Origin: CBDANW01 sp965197825
Lineage (GTDB): Bacteria; Acidobacteriota; Vicinamibacteria; Marinacidobacterales; DATDRI01
Assembly (NCBI GenBank): GCA_965197825.1
Contig: CBDANW010000003.1
Location: forward strand, 124,001-188,000
Direction: 5' to 3'
DNA length: 64,000 nucleotides
The first letter of the stretch is position 1. Each line of letters starts with the position of its first letter. The notes below the pieces were generated by a model. It was not told where the DNA came from. It worked only from the letters and a program-made list of their open reading frames with translations, and ran no database searches. The position numbers and the translations under genes were made by a program. Shown piece by piece: positions 26,880 through 34,634 of the stretch.

Positions 26880-27488
26880 ATGGATTTGACAGAGAAACAG
26901 CAAGCCGTTTTCGACTTCCTGAAGGGCTACCGGGGCGAGCACGGGCGGCCTCCTTCCTATGAGGAGATCCGCCAGCAGTTCGGCTTCGCGTCTCTGAACT
27001 CGGTGAAGAAGCATCTGCAACAGATTGAAAAAAAAGGGTTTATTCGATCGCCATGGGGTAATCAGAAAAGAGCGCTGGAGATCCTGTCCGAGCACGAAGA
27101 ACGGGCGGCGGCGGTCTCTCTGCCCCTGCTGGGAACGGTTGCGGCGGGCGGCCCCCTCGAGTCACCGGAGGTTCCCGAGTCCATCGATGTCCCGGAGACG
27201 CTCCTCGGGCGGGGGGAGCACTTTGCCTTGAAGGTGACAGGCGACAGCATGTTGGGGGACGGCATCCACGAAGACGATTTGCTGATCGTCCAGAGGCGCG
27301 AGATGGCCGAGCCCGGCCAGACGGTGGTGGCTCTGGTGGATGGCGAGGCGACCGTCAAACGGTTCTACCGGCAGGGATCGCAAATCGAGCTGCGCCCGGC
27401 CAATCCAAATTACTCTCCACTGATTGTAGGAGAAGAAGCGGTTCGCATTCGGGGAGTCGTGGTAGGGCTCATCCGAAAGTATTTTTGA
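26880..27488 (+). CDS. lexA: LexA repressor
   Basis: 202 residues. The winged-helix DNA-binding domain covers residues 1-70, and the S24-type protease domain covers 85-200. The self-cleavage site is Ala89-Gly90 (TVAAGGP), the nucleophile is Ser123 (VTGDSML) and the general base is Lys160 (ATVKRFY). LexA represses SOS genes and cleaves itself when RecA filaments form. Both catalytic residues are present, so this copy should be functional. It is followed 103 bp later by DUF72 and ImuA-like genes, a context often seen in SOS mutagenesis loci. Confidence 0.95.
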   Translation: MDLTEKQQAVFDFLKGYRGEHGRPPSYEEIRQQFGFASLNSVKKHLQQIEKKGFIRSPWGNQKRALEILSEHEERAAAVSLPLLGTVAAGGPLESPEVPESIDVPETLLGRGEHFALKVTGDSMLGDGIHEDDLLIVQRREMAEPGQTVVALVDGEATVKRFYRQGSQIELRPANPNYSPLIVGEEAVRIRGVVVGLIRKYF

Positions 27489-27591
27489 ATAATTTCTAAA
27501 TAAAGTAATCGCCAATCCGTCCCGAGCGGCTCTCGGGCGAGAAATACCCGACTCAAATCGACAGGAGATTTGTGTCTTCAGGAGGTGACGT

Positions 27592-28434
27592 GTGATCTAC
27601 GTGGGCACGAGTGGTTACGGTTATCACAACTGGTCTCCTACTTTTTATCCGCCGTGGTTGTTCCACGAAGACTACTTGGATTTTTATTCCGAGCGGTTCA
27701 ACTGCTGCGAGCTGACGTTCACCCGTTATCGGATACCGACGGTCGACGATCAAGAGCGTTTGCTACGTCGTTCGGCAGGGAGGGTCGTGTTCACCGTCAA
27801 GGCGCATCGCGCTTTGACGCATCAGCGTCCGTTGGAGACGAAGGACTTGAGCTTTGCCCGCCGCTTCGCCGCCTCGCTGGCTCCGCTCATCGAAGCCCGA
27901 AGGCTGGGCGCGATCTTGGCGCAATTTCCTTTTTCCTTCATCAACAATCCCGATCATCGAGCCTACCTCCCGCGACTCCGGACAGCATTGAAAGGGTTTC
28001 CGCTGGTGGCCGAGTTTCGCCACGACAGCTGGTTCAACGAGGAGACGCTTCACTTTCTCCGCGGGTGGAATATCGGAGTGGCTTGCGTGGACACGCTGGA
28101 ATTACCCAAGTTCCCCGGCCCGAGTGCCCTCATTACCTCCGGACTGGGTTATGTGCGCTTCCAGGGAAGAAACGCCTCCCATTGGTGGAAGTGGTGGTCA
28201 AGAGATCGGGCATACCGCTACGACTACAACTACCGCCGTCGGGAGCTCATGGGTTGGGTGCCTCGCCTACGAGAGATCGAGCGGCAAAGCAAGCACATGT
28301 TCGTCGTCTTCAACAATCACTGGCAAGGGCAAGCGGTCGTCAATGCCCAGGCACTGCAGAGGCTTCTAAAACGAAGCCGCTCGACGGTTGCGGTTCGACG
28401 AAAGACGGTCGCGGTTCAGTTGCTCGCTGGCTGA
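27592..28434 (+). CDS. DUF72 family protein
   Basis: 280 residues from the GTG at 27592, preceded by a strong ribosome site (AGGAGGTGAC). The N-terminal IYVGTSGYGYHNWSPTFYP, then CCELTFTRYRIP, VVFTVKAHRALTH and GYVRFQGRN segments are typical of the DUF72 TIM-barrel family, related to endonuclease-IV-like folds. Biochemical function is not known. Here it sits between lexA and an ImuA/RecA-like gene, suggesting a part in the DNA damage response, which is inference from position only. Confidence 0.85.
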   Translation: MIYVGTSGYGYHNWSPTFYPPWLFHEDYLDFYSERFNCCELTFTRYRIPTVDDQERLLRRSAGRVVFTVKAHRALTHQRPLETKDLSFARRFAASLAPLIEARRLGAILAQFPFSFINNPDHRAYLPRLRTALKGFPLVAEFRHDSWFNEETLHFLRGWNIGVACVDTLELPKFPGPSALITSGLGYVRFQGRNASHWWKWWSRDRAYRYDYNYRRRELMGWVPRLREIERQSKHMFVVFNNHWQGQAVVNAQALQRLLKRSRSTVAVRRKTVAVQLLAG

Positions 28435-28453
28435 AGAAGTTAGAGAGAGCGCC

Positions 28454-29170
28454 ATGGCTCACCAACGATGGGTCGCTACCGGTCTCCCCACCGAGAGTAG
28501 CTCCCTAAGACTCGTCGCCCTTTGGGGACTACCTCAAATCACCGGGCGCTTCGTCGAGCTTTCCGGAACCGGAGCGACGGCGACCCTAACGGCGGCTTTC
28601 GGGTTGGTGCTCGAGGCACAGTGCCGACACGAGCCCGTTGCCTGGATCACCTTGCCGTCGAGCACGTTCTTTCCGCCCGACGCCGCGGCAGGGGGGATCG
28701 ATTTAGATTCGCTGGCCATCGTTCGCGCCCGCGATTCCTACACGGCGGCGAGATCGGCGATGCAGCACATTCGCTCAGGGGGCTTCGGGTTGGTGGTGAT
28801 CGATCTCGGGCCGAAGCCCGCTCCGGGGAGCCTATTCGACAAAAGTACTAATGAAAGTAGAAGGGGCAGTGCCGAGTACGCCTTCATTCCGACGCCATTG
28901 CAAACGCGCCTGGTCGGGTTGGCTCAAAAGAACGACACGGCGGTCGTCGTCCTCACCGAAGAACCAGCCCAGGCAGGTTCCTTGGGCTCTCTCGTCTCGC
29001 TGAGGGCGGAGGTCCGGCGCTCGTCGACGGATTATCGTATCGAGCTCGAGGTGCTCAAAGACAGCGCCGCGGCCCAGGACAGGTTCCCTTGCCGTGGTCC
29101 GGCTGGCATGTGTTACGGTTTGCGCCACCATCAGGAGAGAGTGGGCTTCTTCCGGGCAGCCTTCGGTTAG
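28454..29170 (+). CDS. ImuA/RecA-like protein of a DNA-damage cassette
   Basis: 238 residues from the ATG at 28454, 19 bp after the DUF72 stop. The RecA-like core is recognisable (RFVELSGTGATATLTAAFGL replacing the usual Walker A, AWITLPSSTFFPPDAAAGGIDL, GFGLVVIDLG as Walker B-like strand). The missing GKT lysine suggests no ATPase activity, which is usual for ImuA/SulA-type relatives. The segment after LEVLKD may hold small compensating frame changes. The expected partners ImuB and DnaE2 are not in the window. The 3' end overlaps the convergent TPR gene by about 340 bp. Confidence 0.65.
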   Translation: MAHQRWVATGLPTESSSLRLVALWGLPQITGRFVELSGTGATATLTAAFGLVLEAQCRHEPVAWITLPSSTFFPPDAAAGGIDLDSLAIVRARDSYTAARSAMQHIRSGGFGLVVIDLGPKPAPGSLFDKSTNESRRGSAEYAFIPTPLQTRLVGLAQKNDTAVVVLTEEPAQAGSLGSLVSLRAEVRRSSTDYRIELEVLKDSAAAQDRFPCRGPAGMCYGLRHHQERVGFFRAAFG

Positions 29171-29815
29171 GAGTTGGCCTCCCAGCGAGATGACCTCCTG
29201 CGCATACTGATCTCGTCGTGAACCAGGCTCCGAGGTCGCGAGGAGCACCAGGCATTGGTAGGTGCGGCAGGCCGGATCGCGCGCCATACAGGTTTTCCAG
29301 AACTCGATGGCCCTCTTGGTCGACCCGGCGGCGAATGCCTCGGCTCCTGCTTTCAACATCCGTCGAACGTCGGCGGGCGGGGGCTCGCCGGACGCGCAGG
29401 TTCGCGCCACTTCCAGCAGATGCCGGGCCTCCTCGGACTTGGGCTCCTGCTCGAGGATCTCCCGGAGCTTTCTGGCCGCGGCGGCAAAATCGTTGGCCGC
29501 CAAGCGAGACAGCGCGTCCGCTAGGCCGGCCTGGAGCAACGTTTCCGCCTCTTTCACGACGGTCTGGACGGAGAGGCTGCCGTCCTGAAGCTTTGCCATC
29601 ACCGTCTCGTGTTGCGTGTCGATCCAGCGGGAGATCGTCGCGAAGTGTTTGGATACAGGTACGAACTTTCCGACATTGGTCCGGGTGCGGTAAACCACCC
29701 TCCCTTGAAGGAGTACCCGACTCTCGATAAGAGGGGTCTCCCCTCCGACCAACTCGGTGTGAACGCTGAAAGCCTCCAAGCCCACAGTTAGATCGGTCTT
29801 GCGGCTGCGATTCAT
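28832..29815 (-). CDS. TPR-containing protein
   Basis: 327 residues as an open frame. Residues 100-230 contain tetratricopeptide-like helices: LSRLAANDFAAAARKLREIL, SEEARHLLEVAR, GAEAFAAGSTKRAIEFWKTC and QLLTEGCPEEAHSLLMVAQ. The first 90 residues form a mixed alpha/beta region without a recognised family. The last ~100 residues lie antisense to the ImuA-like gene and have low-complexity Arg-rich content, so the natural C-terminus may have been lost and translation may run through non-coding DNA. Role unknown. Confidence 0.6.
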   Translation of the reverse strand: MNRSRKTDLTVGLEAFSVHTELVGGETPLIESRVLLQGRVVYRTRTNVGKFVPVSKHFATISRWIDTQHETVMAKLQDGSLSVQTVVKEAETLLQAGLADALSRLAANDFAAAARKLREILEQEPKSEEARHLLEVARTCASGEPPPADVRRMLKAGAEAFAAGSTKRAIEFWKTCMARDPACRTYQCLVLLATSEPGSRRDQYAQEVISLGGQLLTEGCPEEAHSLLMVAQTVTHASRTTAREPVLGRGAVFEHLELDTIIRRRAPDLRPQRDERAQGTCLGWFFGEDDDRRVVLLSQPDQARLQWRRNEGVLGTAPSTFISTFVE

Positions 29816-29863
29816 TAGATCGCCGTATCCTCTTGGGTTGACGCATTATATATAACGATGACG

Positions 29864-30811
29864 TTACCAGCCGCAAGTATGGATTCCCGTCGCCTCCCGA
29901 CGGCTGATCCACGAGTCGCGCCGGAAGAGGGCTTTGAAGACGTAGCCGGCGATGGTCGGGTTCTCGCGAAAGCGCCGCAAGGAGTACGGATACCATGCGG
30001 GACCGAAAGGAACGGCGACTCTTAGCCGATGTCCGGCATCCCGGATACTGTTCCGCAGGCCGGGCGTCACTCCCAGAAGCATCTGGAACTCGTAGCGAGA
30101 AGCGTCGAGCCCCATGCGGTCGACGATGCGGTAACCCTCCGACACCAGCTTGTCATCGTGCGTGGCGATACCCACGTAGCAGCCTGCGCCGAGCAACTCC
30201 TCCAGCAGAGAGACGAAGTTCGAACGGACCTGATCCTTATCACGGAACGCAATGTCGGGCGGCTCGATATAGATACCTTTACAAATACGAACGTTGGCTT
30301 TGACTTCGGCCAGCCGCCGGACGTCGTCGAGGCTGCGCTTCAGGTAGGCCTGGATGACCGCGCCGACGTTATCGAACTCCTCGCGCAGGCGATAGAAAAT
30401 CTCCAGCGTGTCGTCCGTGCAACTGGAGTCTTCCATGTCGATGCGTACGAAGTTCGAGTGTTCTCGAGCGAAGGCGACGAGCTTGCGCGTATTCTGGTAA
30501 CAGAACCCCTTGTCTATTTTCAGTCCGAGAAGTGAAAGCTTTACGTGAACATTGCTGTCGAGCTTATCTTGCTCGATGCGTAGAAGCGCCTTCTGGTAAT
30601 CCGCGACTGCTTCCTCCGCTTCATCACGTCGGTCCACGAACTCGCCCAGAATGCCGGTCGCGGCCCTGAAGCCCCCCTCGTTCAAGGAGCGAACGACTCG
30701 CGCCTGGTCGTCGAGCGTCTCGCCAGCGATGTAGGGACGCGCGAAGTATCCGACCAGAGGTTTTGGAACGAAAGGAAGGGAAGAGGCGATTAGACCATCG
30801 AAGACATTCAT
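29864..30811 (-). CDS. Proline dehydrogenase
   Basis: 315 residues, the usual size of a monofunctional bacterial PRODH. The FAD-binding TIM barrel shows VHVKLSLLGLKID, FVRIDMEDSS, VRICKGIYIEP, VGIATHDD, YEFQMLLGV and the substrate motif VAVPFGPAWYPYSLRR. It oxidises proline to pyrroline-5-carboxylate and passes electrons to quinone. No P5C dehydrogenase gene is adjacent; the aldehyde-dehydrogenase-family gene at the right window edge belongs to another subgroup. Monocistronic here. Confidence 0.92.
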   Translation of the reverse strand: MNVFDGLIASSLPFVPKPLVGYFARPYIAGETLDDQARVVRSLNEGGFRAATGILGEFVDRRDEAEEAVADYQKALLRIEQDKLDSNVHVKLSLLGLKIDKGFCYQNTRKLVAFAREHSNFVRIDMEDSSCTDDTLEIFYRLREEFDNVGAVIQAYLKRSLDDVRRLAEVKANVRICKGIYIEPPDIAFRDKDQVRSNFVSLLEELLGAGCYVGIATHDDKLVSEGYRIVDRMGLDASRYEFQMLLGVTPGLRNSIRDAGHRLRVAVPFGPAWYPYSLRRFRENPTIAGYVFKALFRRDSWISRREATGIHTCGW

Positions 30812-31090
30812 GACTTCCCACTCATCTGGCCGGCGTCTGGAGACGTTAGCACAGAGGTTTTTCCGAAAGCAAAAAAACGGTTGCCTTGCCGTCCGGAGAC
30901 TGATATGACTGCGCCAGCCGGCGCGTCGGAAGGGCTGGTCGAGAAGAGTTCACTCCAGAATCCACTCCGAGATCCACTTCTGAGTCCACTCCTGGGTTCG
31001 TGCGAAGAGTCTGAAACCTAAGGTCTTATCGAAAGAAATCGTGTCTCGGTCGTAACACCGTTTATTCGTACAATTGAGAGGAGGGAGTTC

Positions 31091-31408
31091 ATGGACAAAG
31101 CAGGGAAGTATGCATTCATCGCGGGTTTTGCGGTCGCCGTGTTCGCGGGCCTCGGTTTCCAGGCGAGCTGGGTCGCGTGGGTCTTGGCGGCTCTCGGCGT
31201 GGTGGTCGGGTTCCTCAACGTCACCGGGAGGGAGACCCGAGGTTTTCTCATCGCGGCTATTGCCCTCATTCTCTCGGCCTCTGCGGTTCAATCGCTCCCC
31301 TTTGTGGGTGGAGTCCTGACCAGCATCGTCGGGAACGTGGTCACGTTCGTCTCTGCCGCCGTTCTGGTGGTGGCCCTGAAGTCGGTATTCGAGGTGACAA
31401 AGAGCTAG
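31091..31408 (+). CDS. Small integral membrane protein
   Basis: 105 residues, almost entirely hydrophobic with about four membrane segments (roughly residues 8-25, 27-45, 51-67 and 72-97). A good ribosome site (GAGAGGAGGGAG) precedes the ATG and a strong terminator follows the stop. No family recognised. It is separate from the radical SAM gene, which is convergent. Function unknown. Confidence 0.75.
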   Translation: MDKAGKYAFIAGFAVAVFAGLGFQASWVAWVLAALGVVVGFLNVTGRETRGFLIAAIALILSASAVQSLPFVGGVLTSIVGNVVTFVSAAVLVVALKSVFEVTKS

Positions 31409-31427
31409 GGTCCGGCCGTATTCTCTC

Positions 31428-31462
31428 AATAGAGGCGGGTCAAGAGTCCCGCCTCTATTTTT
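31428..31462 (+). terminator. Rho-independent terminator of the small membrane protein gene
   Basis: A 12-bp perfect stem (AATAGAGGCGGG with CCCGCCTCTATT) with an 8-nt loop, followed by TTT, lies 20 bp after the stop at 31408. Confidence 0.85.
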
Positions 31463-31488
31463 GTGAGGGGGAAGGCCGCAGATACAAA

Positions 31489-31520
31489 AAAAAGCCCACC
31501 GCGCTTGCGGTGGGCTTTTT
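31489..31520 (-). terminator. Bidirectional terminator next to the radical SAM gene
   Basis: A 14-bp perfect stem (AAAAAGCCCACCGC with GCGGTGGGCTTTTT) closed by a GCTT loop. The A and T tracts make it work on either strand. It lies 24 bp beyond the stop of the minus-strand radical SAM gene. Confidence 0.85.
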
Positions 31521-31543
31521 GTGGCCGAGTAGAAGCCCGAGTC

Positions 31544-33625
31544 TTAGACGTCGATCTGGTCGATCTTCACCACATCCTGCGGCGTGCTCGGCGTCTGACC
31601 GAGGACGACTTCATCGTAAAGCTTCGCCATCCGGTCATCCTCGGCTGTTTTCACCAGGGTCTTCCCGTTTTGGCCGTTCTGGCCGTCGCGGGCGAGCCGC
31701 TTCTCCTCGCGAGCGTTCTTGGCAATACCTTTCTCGTCGAGATCGGTCTGCACGCCGTGATTCACGTCCGCCTCGTTCAACATGAGCGAGTGATTGGTCG
31801 TCGGCAGATTGACTTCCTTGTTCCCTGCGTAGATCAGGTGACGGCCTCTCTCCTCGTACCACTTGTGGATGGTGGCCGTCTGGTGCATCTTCTCGATGAT
31901 CTGACGCCAGCCAACGCCCGTGTTGTACGCACAGAACGAGATCTCGCCTTCCTGCGTCGCGTAGGGAATGATGCACTGCTCGGTGCGCCGGAAGTCATAG
32001 TTGAACAGATCCTGAAACCACATGCCGGCGATGAACAGGAAGTTCCAGCGATCTTTGCGGCGCTTCTCGATGTCCGCCATGGTCCGATCGCCGGTCACCT
32101 TGCCGTAGTCCCGTCCCGTCACGTTGTAGGTCTTGTCGAACTTTTCGAGGAAGGCCTTGAGCGTGAAGTGGGTGGGGGACTTAAACGAATTGTAGTTCCT
32201 CATCACCGATAGAGCCATACCGAAAGCCGACCAGAACTTGCCGCGCGCCGCGTCGTTCAACGTGGCGATGTCGGTAGACAGCCGATCGGCGTTCAGAAAC
32301 GCCGTGACCGGCACGCGCTCCTTGGTCTCTTTGTCGACCATCACCGCCATGCCCACGCCGCAGTTCGGGTGACAGCCGCAGCTGAACTGACCCCAATCCT
32401 TATCGGGACCGTGAACGAGATCCGCCCAGTCGGAGAAGGTTCCGAGGAAGGAGATGGGGTACCAATCACGAGCCGGCTCACCGAGCCCGGTCTGGTTCTT
32501 CACGTCGTGCGCCAGGTGAGACAGCGTGTAACGCTGTGCCATCCGCCGCTCGGGCGTCACCGCCTCGTCGCGACCGGTGAAGGACACCGGCTGGAACGAG
32601 AGGAACGGAATCTTCTTGGGGTTGTCGAGCGCGAACCGCACCACCGAGCCCACCTGCTCGTTGTTGATGCCGTTGATGAGCGTGATGACGGGGACGATGT
32701 CGACACCGTTGCTGTAGAGGTTCTCGATCGCCTGGAGCTTCACGTCGAAGAGATTGCCGACGCGGCGGTGCGAGTTGGCGGCGTTTCCGATGCCGTCGAA
32801 CTGCAGGTACGCGTAGCGCAACCCAGCTCCCGCCGCTTCGCGACAGAACTCGGGACTCTTGGCGAACTCGATGCCGTTCGTTGCGGCCTGCGTGCTGATG
32901 TAACCCACTTTCCTCGCGTAACGAACCGCATCGAGGAAGTACGGGGACACCGTCGGCTCGCCGCCCGAGAACTGCACCGACATTTGCCGCTTCGGCTTGA
33001 TGGTCATGGCGTTGTCCAAGAGCTGTTTCACGTCATCCCATGTGAGCTCGTGGACGAAGCCGACCTGGTTGGCGTCCATGAAGCAGGGATCACACATCAT
33101 GTTGCAGCGGTTGGTGAGGTCGATGGTGAGTACCGACCCTCGACCGTGCTTGATGGTGCTGCTGCCGTGATGGTGCAGCTTGGCATCGTTGTGAGCGCGG
33201 ATGTCCCGACCGGGGAACACTTTTTCGAGGTGCGAGAAGAAGTCGGTATCGATGGCCATGAGGTCCTCGAAATGCCCGTGCCGCGGACAATCTTTGACCA
33301 TCAGGATCTTGCCGTCCCGCTCGACGATCTGCGCCTTGATCTCACCGACCTTCTCGTTGATGAAGACCTTGTAGTCGACGTCGCCATCGCCATTGAGGAT
33401 CTGTTCGCGCGCCTCCGGGATGCACTTCGGACAGAGGGAATCCGTTGTCCGAGGCCAGCCCAGAGTCGGCTTGGTCTTCTGCCACGACTTCTGAAGCGGC
33501 TTGTCAGACCACGCTGGAGTGAACGAGGGGCGGGGACGGATACGGTTCAGTCTTTCGAATACGAACCAGACACCGTTCGCCGCATAGGTGAGGACCTTTT
33601 CCGCGTACTTGATCGGTCGATGCAT
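31544..33625 (-). CDS. Radical SAM enzyme, tetraether/membrane-spanning lipid synthase-like
   Basis: 693 residues. The radical SAM cluster motif is Cys174-x3-Cys178-x2-Cys181 (LTNRCNMMCDPCF) with FSGGEP at 219-224. The N-terminus has a CPKC pair (65, 68) and CPRHGHFED (113 on), as in MJ0619-like proteins whose N-terminal site binds a rubredoxin-like iron. Further Cys at 416, 418, 422 (SCGCHPNCG), 551 and 565 could hold auxiliary Fe-S clusters. Archaeal relatives (Tes) join lipid chains into tetraethers, and bacterial radical SAM enzymes of this kind have been linked to membrane-spanning lipids in Acidobacteria. The assignment to lipid coupling is inference. It is monocistronic and ends at a strong terminator. 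The Lys/Asp-rich tail after residue 640 looks disordered. Confidence 0.75.
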   Translation of the reverse strand: MHRPIKYAEKVLTYAANGVWFVFERLNRIRPRPSFTPAWSDKPLQKSWQKTKPTLGWPRTTDSLCPKCIPEAREQILNGDGDVDYKVFINEKVGEIKAQIVERDGKILMVKDCPRHGHFEDLMAIDTDFFSHLEKVFPGRDIRAHNDAKLHHHGSSTIKHGRGSVLTIDLTNRCNMMCDPCFMDANQVGFVHELTWDDVKQLLDNAMTIKPKRQMSVQFSGGEPTVSPYFLDAVRYARKVGYISTQAATNGIEFAKSPEFCREAAGAGLRYAYLQFDGIGNAANSHRRVGNLFDVKLQAIENLYSNGVDIVPVITLINGINNEQVGSVVRFALDNPKKIPFLSFQPVSFTGRDEAVTPERRMAQRYTLSHLAHDVKNQTGLGEPARDWYPISFLGTFSDWADLVHGPDKDWGQFSCGCHPNCGVGMAVMVDKETKERVPVTAFLNADRLSTDIATLNDAARGKFWSAFGMALSVMRNYNSFKSPTHFTLKAFLEKFDKTYNVTGRDYGKVTGDRTMADIEKRRKDRWNFLFIAGMWFQDLFNYDFRRTEQCIIPYATQEGEISFCAYNTGVGWRQIIEKMHQTATIHKWYEERGRHLIYAGNKEVNLPTTNHSLMLNEADVNHGVQTDLDEKGIAKNAREEKRLARDGQNGQNGKTLVKTAEDDRMAKLYDEVVLGQTPSTPQDVVKIDQIDV

Positions 33626-33933
33626 CAGAAATCCACCTCTTTGGTTATAGGGCGAGTGGGGCCTGAAGCTGAAGCAGCTTAAGCGTCAGGCCTCCACCGA
33701 CATAGACGAATCCGTCATATGACACCATGATACAGGATAGGGGAGCCCCTCGGCGTAAGCTACTAATTATCAACGAACTAGCCGCTTCGTGGACTGTAGT
33801 GGCTGACCCAAGGGGCGAGTGGTCCGGGATAGGGAGTTGGGACCGCGGCCTCGCCTTGAATCCGTTTGAAATCACCAGTTTACGTATATGTAGCTAACCG
33901 GTTGATCTCAAACGGCTTAAGGGCAAATCCAGG
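33626..33933. other. Intergenic region upstream of the radical SAM gene
   Basis: No credible gene was seen in these 308 bp. A hairpin GGCCTGA...TCAGGCC (33660-33692) with an inner AGCT...AGCT stem lies 35 bp upstream of the radical SAM start on the minus strand and may be part of its leader. The rest is of ordinary composition. Confidence 0.4.
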
Positions 33934-34539
33934 CTAATGCAGGGTGCTTTGTCCCTCAACTCCCATGTCGGATGGGATCACGTTCCTATTGATGTGCCTC
34001 TCCAAGTTGATGACGTAGGTCTCCTTGGCCTCGATGAGCACCGGCGAGTGGGTCGCGGCGATGATCCGGAAGTTTTTCTGATCGACGAGCTCGAGGAGCA
34101 TTTTGAGCACGCGCCTCTGATTGGAGGACGAGAGCGCCATTTCCGGCTCGTCGAGGAGCAGGACGGTTCCGTCGGGAAGCTTGGGGAAGCTCTCCTTGAA
34201 CAAGGACAACATGACCTGCCCGTGGCTGGCCATCTCCAAGAATTCTTTCATCTCCGGCTGATCCTCGAAAAACCCGAGTTGATTGCGCGGATTGTGCTGC
34301 TCGGCGTCGAAGAGGAAGACCCGCTTGGGATCCGCACCCCCGAGCTCCGCGTTGTAAACGTAGCCTTCCGCTTGCTCTTCCTTGAACGCCATATAGATGG
34401 ACTGCAATAGGGTCGACTTGCCGGAGGCGTTTTCTCCTTGCAGCAGGATCAAGGGATGAGAAAGGTCGACGATCATCGGCATGTGAAAGCCGAGATCGGG
34501 GAAGATCGGGTGGGCCAGAATCTTGAGGTGCATGTTCAT
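33934..34539 (-). CDS. AAA/ABC-type ATPase (AAA_21-like)
   Basis: 201 residues from the ATG at 34539, which has a GGAG upstream; a longer GTG start at 34560 is possible. Walker A is LLQGENASGKSTL, the signature region is EPEMALSSSNQRR, Walker B is VLLLDEPEM and a switch His lies in IIAATHSPVLIE. This small predicted ATPase belongs to the group of SMC-like stand-alone ABC ATPases, which often have unknown partners. No coiled coil or extra domain is present. Its role cannot be told from the neighbours. Confidence 0.8.
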   Translation of the reverse strand: MNMHLKILAHPIFPDLGFHMPMIVDLSHPLILLQGENASGKSTLLQSIYMAFKEEQAEGYVYNAELGGADPKRVFLFDAEQHNPRNQLGFFEDQPEMKEFLEMASHGQVMLSLFKESFPKLPDGTVLLLDEPEMALSSSNQRRVLKMLLELVDQKNFRIIAATHSPVLIEAKETYVINLERHINRNVIPSDMGVEGQSTLH

Positions 34540-34634
34540 GACGAAATGTTCTCCTTCCACCTACTTTACCTTAATCATGCCGGCGAGCAACAGCCGAGAG
34601 AAGCTTCGAAATCCGCTGTGCTAGGATAGGGGCC

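Larger units (their letters stand above)
26499..27104 (+). repeat. Perfect 303-bp tandem duplication of the lexA promoter and DNA-binding domain
   Basis: Bases 26499-26801 and 26802-27104 are identical. Each unit contains the promoter, an inverted-repeat operator candidate and codons 1-75 of lexA. The duplication creates a short upstream ORF and leaves the full lexA intact. Confidence 0.95.

Noticed and set aside
30950..31010. Degenerate ATCCACTCC repeats as a regulatory array
   Set aside because: Only about four imperfect units of a short word; could be chance or a decayed microsatellite.
32369..33682. 437-codon plus-strand open frame
   Set aside because: Antisense to the radical SAM gene, which carries the cluster-binding motifs.
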